DNA of 40,000 bases from Synechococcaceae cyanobacterium SM1_2_3 (GTDB taxonomy: Bacteria; Pseudomonadota; Gammaproteobacteria; Competibacterales; Competibacteraceae). Of the stretch, positions 26,656-37,339 are shown one piece after another. Below the pieces are notes generated by a model that saw only the letters and a program-made list of their open reading frames with translations, had not been told where the DNA came from and did no database searches. Location of the stretch: assembly GCA_012031845.1 (NCBI GenBank), contig JAAUTD010000001.1:1-40000 (forward strand), in the 5' to 3' direction. Within the stretch, counting starts at the first letter, position 1; every line of letters starts with the position of its first letter. A program made the translations under genes and the position numbers.

Positions 26656-26841
26656 CTTTGATGGTTTGCCTTGCGGCGACTTTTACCGTAGCACTCTGTT
26701 ATTTGGCCTCACAATCGTTTTATTCGCCGAAAAATGTGGCCTCGCTTGGCATAAAAGACAATCTCAACAACCCGCCGCCAAGGGCCAGACCGGTTGTGCT
26801 AGACTTTTCGCGCCCCTGTCCCAACCCGCGAGAGCGCCCCT

Positions 26842-27321
26842 ATGGATTTTAAAACGACTGACCTTTGTGATGATTTTTCTGACCGGCTACAAATTGCCGA
26901 GCCGATTTTCAATGATTATGGCGGTGAGGTAATGTTCTGCGGCCCCATCGTGACCCTGAAAGTATTCGAGGATAATTCCCTGGTTCGCACTCTGCTTGAG
27001 GAGCCTGGCGAAGGCCGGGTGCTGGTGGTGGACGGCGGCGGCTCCATTCGCTGTGCGCTGCTGGGCGATCAACTGGCCGAAATGGCCGAAGAAAATGACT
27101 GGGCGGGCATTGTCGTCAACGGCTGCGTCCGCGATTCCACGGCCCTTAGCGAACTGGGCGTTGGCGTTAAGGCTTTAGGCGTCCATCCATTAAAAAGCGT
27201 CAAGCGTGGCGTCGGCGAGCGCGATATTCCGGTGCGCTTTGCCGGCGTTACTTTCATTCCGGGGCATTATCTTTATGCCGATGAAGATGGCTTGATCGTG
27301 TCGGAACAGCCGCTGTTCTAA
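26842..27321 (+). CDS. rraA: RraA-like regulator of RNase E
   Basis: This 159-aa protein closely follows E. coli RraA in length and order: an opening of the form [10 protein letters not shown], then [41 protein letters not shown], and a final [20 protein letters not shown]. RraA binds RNase E and inhibits RNA decay. Related proteins are metal-dependent 4-hydroxy-4-methyl-2-oxoglutarate aldolases, and the GDQLAE and CVRD segments are shared, so an enzymatic role cannot be excluded. The frame is intact and a terminator follows. Confidence 0.88.
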   Translation: MDFKTTDLCDDFSDRLQIAEPIFNDYGGEVMFCGPIVTLKVFEDNSLVRTLLEEPGEGRVLVVDGGGSIRCALLGDQLAEMAEENDWAGIVVNGCVRDSTALSELGVGVKALGVHPLKSVKRGVGERDIPVRFAGVTFIPGHYLYADEDGLIVSEQPLF

Positions 27322-27345
27322 GCCGGTTGCCGTATCGTCAAAAAG

Positions 27346-27376
27346 GGGAAGATCCTGTGATCTTCCCTCTGCTTTT
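27346..27376 (+). terminator. Rho-independent terminator after rraA
   Basis: GGGAAGATC pairs with GATCTTCCC around CTGT, followed by TCTGCTTTTT. Confidence 0.82.
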
Positions 27377-27446
27377 TAGAGTGGCGAATCAGATCGCCGT
27401 TTAATCAGGATAACGGCAGAATAAAAGCTGCGCACTCCAGATTTTA

Positions 27447-29121
27447 CTAATGCGCCGCTGCGCCCGCTGCGCCAAAGCCGGTTTGAGCGCGCACATACTG
27501 ATCCTCGAATGCCTCTTTCTCCCGCACCGCCTGGGCGCTGTTGTCAGTCACCGATCCCAACCAAGCCATAAAGAATGCTATCGGCATCGAGAAGATCGCC
27601 GGCTGTTCATACGGGAACAGCGGCTTGGGATTGCCGAGTACGGTGACCCAGACCGCTTTGGACAGCACGACGATCAGCACCGCTGACACCAGACCGGCAA
27701 TACTGCCCCAGATCGCGCCCCGCGTGGTCAGTCCCTTCCAGTACATCGAAAGGATCAGCACCGGGAAGTTGCAGGATGCGGCCACGCCGAAAGCCAGACC
27801 GACCATGAACGCCACGTTCTGCTTTTCAAACGCAATGCCCAGCAGGACGGCCAACACCCCGAGAAACAGTGAAGAACGTTTGGATACGCGCACTTCCTCG
27901 GCCTCGGTGGCCTGACCTTTGCGGATCACGTTGGCGTAGATGTCATGGGAGATCGCCGAAGCGCCAGCCAGCGCCAAGCCCGACACGACGGCGAGAATGG
28001 TGGCGAAGGCCACCGCCGACAAAAAGCCCAGCATCATGTTGCCGCCGACCGCGTGGGCCAAGTGCATGGCCGGCATATTGTTGCCGCCCAACAGCTTGCC
28101 GCCGAGAACGCCGCCCTCGAAATACTGCGGGTTGGTGCCGACGATGGTGACCGCCGCCAGGCCCATGATCGCCACCACGGTGAAGAAGAAACCAACGCAG
28201 AGGGTAGCGATGAACACGCTCTTGCGCGCCTCCTTGGCGTTGGGCACGGTGAAGAAGCGCATCAAAATATGGGGCAGACCGGCGGTGCCGAACATCAAAC
28301 CCAGTGACAACGAGACCGCCGTCACCGGATCGGCCAGCAGAGAACCCGGCCCCATCAACGCGATGCCTTTCTTGGAATTCTCGACCGCCTTGGTCGCCAG
28401 CGTCTCGAAATTGAAGCCGAACTGGGAGAACGCCAGCAGCATCACCAGCGAACCGCCGCCCAGCAGCAGGCACGCCTTGATGATCTGCACCCAGGTGGTG
28501 GCGATCATGCCGCCGAAGGTGACATAAACCACCATCAACACGCCGACGATGACCACCGCAATCCAGTACTCCAATCCGAATAGCAGCTTGATCAGTTGTC
28601 CCGCGCCCACCATCTGCGCGATTAGATAGAACACCACTACGGTCAGTGAGCCAATCGGCGGCGACGGTGCGGACTTGCCGCTGATCCAGCCGGTAGGAGG
28701 TGATGTCGGCGAAGGTGAACTTGCCCAGATTGCGCAGCCGTTCAGCCATGATGAACATGATGAACGGCCAGCCCACATAGAAGCAGATGCAGTAGATGTA
28801 GCCATCAAAGCCCTGGAAATAGGTCAGGCTGGTCAAACCGAGCAGGGTGGCCGCCGACATATAATCGCCCGCAATGGCCAAGCCGTTCTGGGTGCCGGTG
28901 ATGCCGCCGCCCGCGGAGTAATAATCGCTGGCGGTTTTAGTGCGTTTGGCCGCCCAGTAGGTAATGCCCAGGGTCGCCATCACAAAGATGAAGAACATCA
29001 CGATGGCATGAATGTTAAGCCCCTGTTTTTCAGCTTGACCCACATCCGGAGCGGCCACCGCCAGCCCCACCCAGCCCAACGCCAGCGCAGCGCCGACAAA
29101 CTTCAACAGTTGATGATTCAT
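27447..29121 (-). CDS. actP: Acetate permease ActP, cation/acetate symporter (frameshifted)
   Basis: This sodium:solute-symporter family protein takes up acetate and related short acids. It has an N-terminal hydrophobic leader ([17 protein letters not shown]-like), then about 13 helices. Typical segments are [35 protein letters not shown] and [11 protein letters not shown]. One extra C (plus-strand 28656) shifts the frame between VRTVAA and [11 protein letters not shown]. Corrected length is about 557 aa, normal. Its ATG overlaps the stop of yjcH by four bases, as in E. coli acs-yjcH-actP. The fusion gene divergent from yjcH and the acs gene 10 kb away point to acetate use. Confidence 0.93.
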
Positions 29122-29429
29122 TCAATCGCTCCTTTGATGACTTCAGCGTTGATATCGTCGAATTCACCGTTGGCGCGGTAAACATAGAGTCCGGTCATCA
29201 ACCAGAACAACAGGATCATGCCTACGCCGATGGGCCAGGCAATGGAGGCGGTGCCGCCCGCGAAGATGGGCGTCGCCAGCAATTTTGGATTGAACGCCAC
29301 AATCATGATGAAAACGAAATAGATGCCCAAAACCACAGCCGTCAGTGTCCACGCAAAGCGGCTGCGCGTAGTAACCAGTTCGTCGAATTTTGGATTGTTG
29401 CGAATCCGCTCGTAGATGGCGGTTGACAT
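29118..29429 (-). CDS. yjcH: DUF485 membrane protein YjcH
   Basis: This 103-aa protein has two hydrophobic helices ([17 protein letters not shown] and [20 protein letters not shown]). The DUF485 family almost always accompanies ActP and may help assemble it. ATG 29429 follows AGAGGA; upstream codons are discounted. It is coupled to actP by an ATGA overlap. Confidence 0.93.
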   Translation of the reverse strand: MSTAIYERIRNNPKFDELVTTRSRFAWTLTAVVLGIYFVFIMIVAFNPKLLATPIFAGGTASIAWPIGVGMILLFWLMTGLYVYRANGEFDDINAEVIKGAIE

Positions 29430-29564
29430 TTTTTTTCCTCTCGATGGATGGATGAAAAACCCAGTCTCACAGCAAGCCACAAGTCAGGGCCTTGAAAATG
29501 TATAAGCCATGTCCGCTCTTGTCTATGCTGTATAAACATTCTTGACATTGACTTTGGTTCACCC

Positions 29565-31730
29565 GTGAACGAAACGATAAAAACCCTGGTTGCCCTTCTG
29601 GCCTTCCTTATCCTGATTGCCGGTCTGGAACTGGCGGCGGGCTATGCGGTTTACCACGACTTGGAGCCGGAACAACGTCAGCAATTTTCCGCGCTGCTGG
29701 CGACGCAAAGGGCGTTGCTGATTGAGCTTGGCGTGTTGCGGCTGACGATTTTGGGTATCGCCTTTTTCATCGCTTATCAACTCTATGTGAAGGGAACGCT
29801 CAAATCGCCGAAGGAATCCGCATCCTCCTCAGTGCGAATGCTGGTCATCGGGTTGAAGTGGCCGGTCCCTCCGCGATTAAGCGTTTGGCGCAGGCGGTCA
29901 ATACGCTGGCGGAGCATCGCGAAACCCTGGCGCAGGACCTCGAAACCAAGGTGGCGCAGGCCAAGGCTTCCGTGGAAGCAGAGAAAAACCGGTTGGCGGC
30001 GCTCATGTCCGAACTGTCGCAGGGAGTGCTGGTATGCAATATTGATGGGCGCATCCTGCTCTACAACGAACGGGCGCGACAGACGCTAGGGGTATTAGTC
30101 AGTGGACGCAGCGGAGGGTCAAGCACAATTATTGGCTTGGGGCGGTCAATTTTACGGTGATTGATCGCAGCTTGCTGGCGCACGAACTGGAAAACATCCA
30201 GGTGCGACTGGAGAAAACGAAGCCGGGCTGAATACACAGTTCGTAATTACCGCCCGATCCGGCCAACTGATCCGGGTGCGAATGGCGCCAGTGCTGACCA
30301 CGCCATTAGTCCCGTCCAGCCATAGAATGGATGTCAGTGGATTCGTTATGACGCTGGAGAACATTACCCATATCTTTGAATTGGATACCACCCGCGATAT
30401 GTTGTTGCAGTCGTTTACCGAAGGGAGCCGGGCCGCGCTGGCGAATATCCGGGCCGCAGTAGAAACCTTGATGAGTTATCCGAATTGCGAGCCAGCGCAG
30501 CGGGATCAGTTTATTCAGGTCATCAGTGAAGAAGTGCGCGCGCTCAGCGGCAAACTGGATCAGACCACTGCTGATTATGCCGACTCCCTGAAAACCCGCT
30601 GGCCGCTGGAAGAGATGCTGGGCGTTGATATTATTGCGGCGGCGCAGCGCCGGATCGAAAGCCGACTCGGTCTGAGCGTCATGACCGAAGTCGTTGATGA
30701 TTCTCTGTGGATCAAGGCAGACAGTTATACCTTGAGCCAGGCTCTTGCCTGTCTGGCTGGGCGGTTGCAGCATGAATGCGGAATCACTGAAGTGCGCTTT
30801 AATCTGGCGCGGCATGGACGAATTGTAGAACTGGATTTGATTTGGTCAGGGTCATTTGTTTCGCAACACACGCTATACGACTGGGAAATGGAACCGATGC
30901 AGGTTGGCGGTGAGGACAGTCCCCTGACGCTGCGTGATGTGACTGAACGTCATGCGGCTGAAATTGTATTCATTGCAGAACCGGAACGACAAAGGGCGCT
31001 ATTTCGGCTGCTGTTGCCGATCATTAAACCAATGCGGGCTTCATTTGAAACGCCTATTCCCTATGGTGAAAGTCGTCCGGCATTCTATGATTTTGATTTA
31101 TTCAAGCAAACCGGTGATGCCGCTGAATTCGATCCGCTGGCGCTGACTGATTTGAGCTATACCGTCTTTGATACTGAAACGACAGGCCTTAATCCATCGG
31201 CGGGAGATGAAATTATCGCTATTGGCGCAGTGCGCATTGTCAATAATCGCCTGCTCAAACATGAAACCTATGAACAACTGATTGATCCGAAGCGACCGAT
31301 TGCCGCAGTTTCAGAAGCGATTCATGGCTTATCCAATGAGATGTTGCGCGGGCAACCGATTATTGACGAGGTGCTGCCGCAATTCCATGAGTACTGCGCT
31401 GATACGGTGCTGGTGGGTCATAATGCTGGCTTTGATTTACGTTTCCTGCAAATCAAAGAAGATCGAACGGGCATTCGCTTTACTCAACCCGTGCTGGACA
31501 CATTGTTATTGTCGCAGGTCTTGCATCCCAATCAGCAATCTCATTCACTGGAAGCAATAGCCGAGAGACTGGGGGTGACGGTAGTTGCGCGACATACTGC
31601 TTTGGGTGATGCGCTGGTCACGGGTGAAATTTTTCTACGGATGGTTCCACTATTGGCTGCACAAGGCATTGATACGCTGCGGGATGCGCGTCAGGCGGCG
31701 GAGAAGATTTACGCCAAAGTCGAGTACTGA
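29565..31730 (+). CDS. Membrane PAS/kinase-like protein fused to DEDDh 3'-5' exonuclease (frameshifted)
   Basis: Two N-terminal membrane helices (about 6-30 and 48-70) are followed by a coiled linker (LAEHRETLAQDLETKVAQAK), a PAS domain (GVLVCNIDGRILLYNERA), a helical segment where a histidine-kinase dimerisation helix would be (SFTEGSRAALANIRAAVETL, without the usual His), a weak ATPase-like part, and a C-terminal DnaQ-type exonuclease. The exonuclease has all three motifs: VFDTETTGLNP (about 531), VGHNAGFDLRFL and ARHTALGDAL. Three single-base losses (29802-29804, 30150-30153, 30214-30217, all in A or T runs) split the gene; corrected length is about 722 aa. GTG 29565 is the likely start. 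The gene is divergent from yjcH-actP. Proteins of this build are known near acetate-transport genes; their substrate is unclear. Confidence 0.85.
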
Positions 31731-31737
31731 TTCATTG

Positions 31738-31830
31738 CGGGGCTTTCGCTGACTGCGACGTAGAACCGGCATCCTGCCCGTTTCAACACGGGCGGTGAAG
31801 CTCGCGCTACCTCTCAAAGCGAAAGCCCTG
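31738..31830. mobile_element. MITE-like element, copy 4 (diverged)
   Basis: Ends CGGGGCTTTCGCT and AGCGAAAGCCCTG are a near-perfect inverted pair, two bases different from the family ends. The 93-bp interior (GGCATCCTGCCCGTTTC, then CACGGGCGGTGAAGC) differs from all other copies. No exact 5-bp target duplication is visible. It begins 7 bases after the exonuclease stop codon. Confidence 0.6.
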
Positions 31831-31892
31831 ATGAAGCAAATCGGCGCTTCTGATCAACTCAAGCGGCTTGGGAAACGGGGTGCGGCCTGAGC

Positions 31893-32285
31893 TTACGGAA
31901 TCTGCTCAGTCGTTTGTCCCGGCGCGGTAATCGAGATGACCCCGCCCCAATTGCATGTGAGCTTGGATGTATTGTTTAGCGCGGGTTGATTGGCCAGCAT
32001 CACCGTAGTAGAGCCTGGCGCCCACGGCGCAGCGATGACCGGGACGCAGGGCATTGGCGTGAGTACACCCAATGCCGCAGCGGTGGCTGAGGCCACGGTC
32101 GGATTAGACGGACTGCTGCACATGCCAAAGGGCGGGATATTCACGATGGGCTTGTTATCCATGATATTTGCCGCTGGCACATAGCTGGTCATGGTTTTGT
32201 TGGTAGGTAATACGATAAGGGAGCTGGGCGCTACTCCGAAAGTACACATCATGGTTGCGCCCATGCAGACATGGTTGGGCATCAC
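31893..32285 (-). CDS. DUF4280 PAAR-like protein
   Basis: This 130-aa protein of the DUF4280 family is related in fold to the PAAR tip proteins of type VI secretion and contractile injection systems. Signature stretches are VCMGATMMCTFGVAPSSL, IMDNKPIVNIPPFGMC, TPMPCVPVIAAPWAPGS and NNTSKLTCNWGGVI, with regularly placed cysteines. MMPNH gives two possible starts, 32285 and 32282. No other secretion gene is present in the window. It is bracketed by two MITE-like copies. An effector adaptor role is inference. Confidence 0.85.
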   Translation of the reverse strand: MMPNHVCMGATMMCTFGVAPSSLIVLPTNKTMTSYVPAANIMDNKPIVNIPPFGMCSSPSNPTVASATAAALGVLTPMPCVPVIAAPWAPGSTTVMLANQPALNNTSKLTCNWGGVISITAPGQTTEQIP

Positions 32286-32313
32286 ATATCTCCAGGTAGG
32301 TGGGTTATTGGTT

Positions 32314-32428
32314 CAGGACTTTCGCTCTATCCGCTCGCCCTGAGCTTGTCGAAGGGCATTCATCGGTAAAATATCGGGATTCGACAGGCTCACCCCGAAC
32401 GGTTTTTGAATCCGAAGCGAAAGTCCTG
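32314..32428. mobile_element. MITE-like element, copy 5
   Basis: Perfect terminal repeats CAGGACTTTCGCT and AGCGAAAGTCCTG (13 bp) are flanked on both sides by the direct repeat TGGTT. The interior is the reverse complement of copy 2 with few differences, so this copy is inserted in the opposite orientation. Confidence 0.9.
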
Positions 32429-32479
32429 TGGTTATGACTAGATCGCAAGCTCCGGCGTTCGTGCCGATGATAATCCATA

Positions 32480-32506
32480 AAAACGCCGCCCTTGGGGCGG
32501 CGTTTT
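32480..32506 (-). terminator. Rho-independent terminator of the phasin gene
   Basis: AAAACGCCGCC pairs with GGCGGCGTTTT. On the minus strand the stem is followed by a T-run (TTTTTATGG). It lies 33 bases past the phasin stop. Confidence 0.85.
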
Positions 32507-32538
32507 GGCGCATGAGCTACAGCGGTTTCGGCGTAGAT

Positions 32539-32883
32539 TTACTTGAACAGCAGACCTAGCAGGTTTTCCCTGACCAGACGGTTAGCCTGGGTCTGACAGT
32601 TATTGTTCCACTCGACCAGCGCCCGACCATCATCCAGCACCCGGTGCCCGACAAAGCTCGATACGGCAAACTGGCTGTCGGCAAATTCGTGCAAGCTCTG
32701 TGGATCGGTAACCTTAATTGCGACCCGCATCTGCGCCACGCCCAAATCCACATAGGCTTTCAGACTGCCCATCTGGAGCGTTGCCCATTGCTCGGCTTGA
32801 CCAACCACAAATTGGTTAAACCGGGTCAACGGCGCAACCCAAGATTTAAACGGCTCGGCCCATACCACCGGCTTTTCGCTCAT
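32539..32883 (-). CDS. Phasin family protein
   Basis: This 114-aa helical protein is of the phasin type, which coats polyhydroxyalkanoate granules. Typical pattern: a tryptophan-containing N terminus (WAEPFKSWVAPLTRFNQF), amphipathic helices without membrane character, then VEWNNNCQTQANRLVRENL. ATG 32883 follows GGGAGAG; upstream in-frame ATGs lack ribosome sites. It is divergent from fbp. It suggests carbon storage as PHA. Confidence 0.85.
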   Translation of the reverse strand: MSEKPVVWAEPFKSWVAPLTRFNQFVVGQAEQWATLQMGSLKAYVDLGVAQMRVAIKVTDPQSLHEFADSQFAVSSFVGHRVLDDGRALVEWNNNCQTQANRLVRENLLGLLFK

Positions 32884-32997
32884 GACACTCTCCCGATTCA
32901 TAATGATGTGCCACATAATTACAACAAAAATTATTGCGTTGCAACATAAATCTGCGGAACACGGCATCCAAAACCATAATTATTTTGTGTCCAATGA

Positions 32998-33003
32998 TAT
33001 AAT
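32998..33003 (+). promoter_or_regulatory. -10 box upstream of fbp (candidate)
   Basis: A perfect TATAAT lies 75 bases before the fbp start in the divergent phasin-fbp region. No convincing -35 box was found at standard spacing. Confidence 0.4.
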
Positions 33004-33078
33004 CCCGACGCGGCCCACAAAACCATCACTCATCGCCGCTATAGCCCATCTATCTTTTACAGCCTAGGGAGCATGATC

Positions 33079-34097
33079 ATGTCCATCGGTACGACCATTA
33101 CTGAATACTTCATCGAAGAACAACGGCGAATCAAAGGGGTATCCGGTGATTTCACCGCCTTAATTAACGACATTGTCATTGCCTGCAAGGCGATTTCCAG
33201 TGCGGTTCGCTACGGTAGTCTGATCGGCGTGCTTGGCGCCGCTGACACGGAAAACATCCAGGGCGAGACGCAGAAAAAACTGGATGTCATCTCCAATAAC
33301 CTGTTTATTAAGCGTAATGAATGGGCGGGTCATGTGGCGGCAATGGCGTCGGAGGAGATGGCGGATGTCTATCACTTGCCGGTTCAATACCCGCGCGGCA
33401 AGTACCTGTTGGTGTTTGACCCGCTGGACGGGTCTACCAACACCGATGTCAATGGCGCAGTAGGCACCATTTTCTCAATTCTGCGACGCCCGGAAGGCGC
33501 AGTGGGCGAGCCTACCGAAGATGATTTTTTGCAGCCGGGAACACGGCAGGTTTGCGCAGGTTATGCTTTGTATGGGCCATCCTCGATGATGGTGTTGACG
33601 ACCGGCCACGGCGTTAACGGTTTCACTCTGGATCAGCGCATCGGCGAATTCATTCTGACCAACCCGGATATGCAGATTCCTGCAGACACTCAGGAATTTT
33701 CCATCAACATGGCCTATATGCGCTTTTGGGATCCACCCGTGCGGCGTTACATTGACGAATGCCTCGCGGGCAAGGAAGGCCCGCGCCGCAAGGATTTCAA
33801 CATGCGCTGGGCCGGGGCGATGATCGCAGATGTCCATCGGGTATTGACCCGGGGCGGTGTTTTTCTGTACCCGATTGATCGCAAAATCCGCTCCAAAAAT
33901 CAGGAAGGCAAGCTACGATTATTGTACGAAGCCAACCCGATGAGTTTCATCGTTGAACAGGCCAGTGGACTGGCCACCACTGGCGCCGAGCGGATCATGG
34001 AACTGCCGCCCGCTAATCTGCATCAGCGGTGTCCGGTGATTATGGGATCCAAAATGAAGTTGAACGGATTATTTCCTATCATCTTGATGCCCAGTGA
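33079..34097 (+). CDS. fbp: Class I fructose-1,6-bisphosphatase (frameshifted near 3' end)
   Basis: This gluconeogenic enzyme hydrolyses fructose-1,6-bisphosphate. It has SNNLFIKRNEWAGHVAAMAS, the metal-binding FDPLDGSTNTDVN, and the substrate-binding KIRSKNQEGKLRLLYEANPM. ATG 33079 is preferred over ATG 33073 because AGGGAG is then at proper spacing. One A is missing from the A-run 34051-34054. With it the protein ends GSKNEVERIISYHLDAQ at 34097, about 339 aa, like other class I enzymes. Uncorrected, the frame would run on to 34347 and overlap the next gene, which is not credible. Confidence 0.95.
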
Positions 34098-34167
34098 GTC
34101 CATAGCGGCTTCGGCCGAGCGGTCGAGAATGCGCGTGGCTCAAGGCGACAGGATTAAGCAGTGGACA

Positions 34168-34193
34168 GAACGCACACCCTCAGGCGTGCGTTC
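34168..34193 (+). terminator. Hairpin after fbp, probable terminator
   Basis: GAACGCAC pairs with GTGCGTTC, with an inner CC/GG pair around CTCA. It lies 71 bases after the corrected fbp stop. The following sequence has only a short T-rich start. Confidence 0.5.
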
Positions 34194-34291
34194 TTCAATC
34201 GATGAACGAACGGTTTTATCCACGCTGCGCACGCACAACCCGCTTAGGGTTACTCGCCATTTAAGTCTCGGAACCTGTAAGAAGAACGGCT

Positions 34292-36776
34292 ATGGAATCA
34301 AAATCCGCCCCACCGGAATCAATCGTCGGCAAGCTTCAGCGCATTGAGGACCTCGCTGAAAAACTGGTTTATATCAAGTGGAGCCGGGATTTTTTTGTGA
34401 TGCTGCTGCGGGTGACTCAGGATGTGCTGGTTCTGACCCGACCGCGACCTGACTGCCGCCGGATTGTAGGGCTGGCCGAGCGGCTCGAACAGCAAATCGG
34501 CCAGTGTCTGGAAAAAGGCGAATTGCCCAAGGGCGCCGAACGGGAGCGCCTGATTGCGGTAGTAGACGCAATCTGCCGGGCGGCGCCAGTAGTTGATAAT
34601 GGCGCGCCGCTTGAACCCAGCGCATCAGGTAATCCGCAACTGGACGATGTACTCACGGCTCCGCTGTTCCCCAAGTGGGAGAAAAATGAAAGCTCCCGGC
34701 CGCTGATTAAACAGGCTTCGGTGGCGCCATTACTGTGGCTGGTGGGGCCAGAATCCGCCCGCGATCTGGCGCGCAAGATCGAACAGCGCAGCAGCTATGA
34801 GGTTCGGTTATTGAGCGGACTGGCTGAAGTCCATCTGTTGCTAAGCCAGGCCCAGCAACCTGCGGCCCTGCTGATTGATTTGGATTATTTCACCGATGTC
34901 CAGTCAAGCTTGCAACAGATATCCAGTCTGCGGCAGCGGCTGGCCCCGGAAACACCGCTGTTTTTCCTGGCTGATCGCGGCGACATCATGGCCCGGCTGG
35001 ATGCAGTGGAAGCCGGTGGCGCTGGCTATTTTATCAAGCCAGTGGACATGCCGATGTTGCTGGAAGCTCTGGATGAGCGAGTGCTGAAAGCGATTGATCA
35101 CCGCGTCCTGATCGTGGATGACTCTATGCCCTCGGCCCGTGAGATCGAGCGTTGGCTCAATAGTCGAGGCATGGCGACGCAGGTGCTGGCTCAACCGTCG
35201 CTGATTTTGCAAGCCCTTTATCATTTTCGGCCCAGCTTGCTGGTCCGATGAGCCTGGACCTGAAGGAAATCGACGGTTTGATGCTGGCCCAGGCTATCCA
35301 GCAACACGAACTGTTCCGCGAACTGCCATTGGCGCTGCTGTCGGCGCAAACCAACATCGGCCAGCGCCTGTCGGCCAGCGGCATGGGGGGCGAAGCCCTG
35401 CTGGCCAAGCCGGTGAATCCTGAACTGCTCTTTGCAGCGGTTGCCAGGCGTTTGCGGCAAGGCCGTGGTCTGTACCGTAAATTCAGCCAACTGAGCAACC
35501 GGGATACGGTCAGCGGTCTGTACAACCGGCCCTACTTTCTTGTTCACCTGAATCGGGCGCTGGTTGCTACTTCCGCCAGCGCCCAGCCGCTGGCGATCAT
35601 GTTGATTGCGCTGGACAATCTACGCGCCTTGGAAAACCAGGATGTGGCGGCCGCCGACGATGTGGTGGAACAGGCGGCCAAACGCTTGCAAGCTGTTTTG
35701 GGATCGGGGCCGATTGCTTCCCGTTTTGGCGACGCACTGTTCATGGTTTTGCTGGGTTTCGCCAGCCAGGAGGCATTGCTGGCCAAGCGCGGGCGGTGCA
35801 AACCGCGTTGGAAACCGAACCCTATCGGCTGACCAGTGGCGATGCGCCGTTACGCACCAGCATCGGCATCAGTATCGCCAATCCTGGAATGCGCGAAGCC
35901 GCCACTTTGATCCAGCGTGCGGATCTGGCCCGGAGCATGGCGCACGACAGTAAAGACACCCGGATTCATGTCGATCATGGCAAGGTTACCGAACCCGATA
36001 CCGAAGATCCCCATCAGCAACATCTGCTCAAGGAGATTCGCGAGGCGGTGCAGCAACAGCGGATGAACCTGCTGTTTCAGCCGATTGTCAGCCTGCGCGG
36101 CGATACCACCGAACGCTATGAAGTGTTGCTGCGGATGCGCAATCATGAAGGCTGGGAGTTGTTGCCGGAGACTGTGTTTAGCCTGATCAAGCGCCACCGG
36201 ATTGGGATGGTGCTGGATCGTTGGGTGATTGCCCATTCGATTCGGGTGTTGCGGGAGCGCAGGGCGCATGGGCGATCCACGATCCTGTTCATTAACATCT
36301 CGCCGACCATCTTGCAGGACAACGAACTGCTGAACTGGCTTGAAGGCGGGCTGCAAAAAACCGGAGTGCCCGCTTCCAGCCTGGTCTTTGAGATGGTGGA
36401 AACCACAGCTGAACTGAATAAACAAGTGTTGCTGCCGTTCCTGCGGCAACTTAAGGAACTGGGCTGCGGGATTTCCCTGGATCATTTTAGCGGTCATGAG
36501 CGCGCTCAAGATTTGGTTCAGCTTTTGCAGGCTGATTACATCAAGCTGGATATTGGGTTTACCCAAAAACTGATTAACGATAAGACTCGCCAGGAACAAC
36601 TCAATCAGATGACCCGCGACCTTGCCACTCAGGGCGTAACAACCATTGTCACCGGGATCGAAGATGCGGCGGCGCTTCCGGCACTGTGGTCCTGTGGCAT
36701 TGATTATGTACAGGGCTTTTTCTTGCAGCGGCCCCATACCGACATGATCTACGACTTCGATCAAACCGTGCTGTAA
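34292..36776 (+). CDS. Two-receiver protein with degenerate GGDEF and EAL domains (frameshifted)
   Basis: The N-terminal helical region (1-150) is unassigned. A receiver-like domain without the usual acceptor (about 150-265, ending YFIKPVDMPMLLEAL) comes next. A second receiver follows (LIVDDSMPSAREIERWL, ending LLAKPVNPELLFAAV), then a GGDEF-type domain (LSNRDTVSGLYNRPYFL) whose active loop reads SRFGDALF instead of GGDEF, and an EAL-type domain. In the EAL part the motif is EVL, the DDFG loop is DHFS and the late catalytic Glu region reads VTGIED. Catalysis is therefore doubtful, and c-di-GMP binding or protein interaction is more likely. Two shifts, near 35245 and in GGG at 35791-35793, split it; corrected length is about 828 aa. 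ATG 34292. Confidence 0.82.
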
Positions 36777-36782
36777 CCCAGG

Positions 36783-37339
36783 ATGCGGATTGATCCGGTG
36801 ACCGGTCTGCTGGATGCGGCCCGCTATCAACCTTCGCCCAATGGGGATGACCGGCCACCGGGAACGGTAGCCGACTTGATTGTCATTCACGGCATCAGTC
36901 TTCCACCCGGCCAGTTTGGCGGGCCGTGGATAGATGCGCTGTTCACCGACCGGCTTGATCCGTCCGCTCACCCTTATTTTCAGACCATTGCTGGACTCCG
37001 GGTGTCAGCGCACCTGCTGATTCGGCGGGATGGCGAACTCATCCAGTACGTGCCATTCCACCGGAGAGCCTGGCATGCGGGCGTGTCGGAATATGCCGGA
37101 CGTTCACGCTGCAATGACTTTAGTATCGGGATTGAGCTGGAAGGAGCCGATGACATTGCTTACGACGACCGGCAGTATCCAGCGCTGCGACGGTGATTCT
37201 GGCCTTGTGGCAAACCTATCCGACGATGACGCCGGAACGGTTAATCGGTCATGCCGACATTGCGCCGGGTCGCAAGACCGATCCGGGACCTGCTTTTGAT
37301 TGGGTGCGGTTGCGCCAACTACTGGTCAAGCGGCGCTGA
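36783..37339 (+). CDS. ampD: 1,6-anhydro-N-acetylmuramyl-L-alanine amidase AmpD (frameshifted)
   Basis: This cytoplasmic zinc amidase cuts the peptide from anhydro-muropeptides during wall recycling; its loss often raises beta-lactamase expression. Visible are LIVIHGISLPPGQFGG (zinc His), RRAWHAGVSEYAGRSRCND, FSIGIELEG, and in the shifted part LIGHADIAPGRKTDPGPAFD with the other zinc ligands. One G is missing near 37187, after YPAL. Corrected length is about 185 aa, normal. It follows the GGDEF/EAL gene by 6 bases and overlaps the convergent next gene by about 20. Confidence 0.93.

Noticed and set aside
26610-26852. 80-codon frame between sbtB and rraA
   Set aside because: It covers the sbtAB hairpin, has no ribosome site and no recognisable sequence, and overlaps the rraA start.
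34098-34347. C-terminal extension of Fbp
   Set aside because: It arises only from a missing A at 34051-34054; the corrected frame ends at 34097 at the usual family length, and the extension overlaps the next gene.
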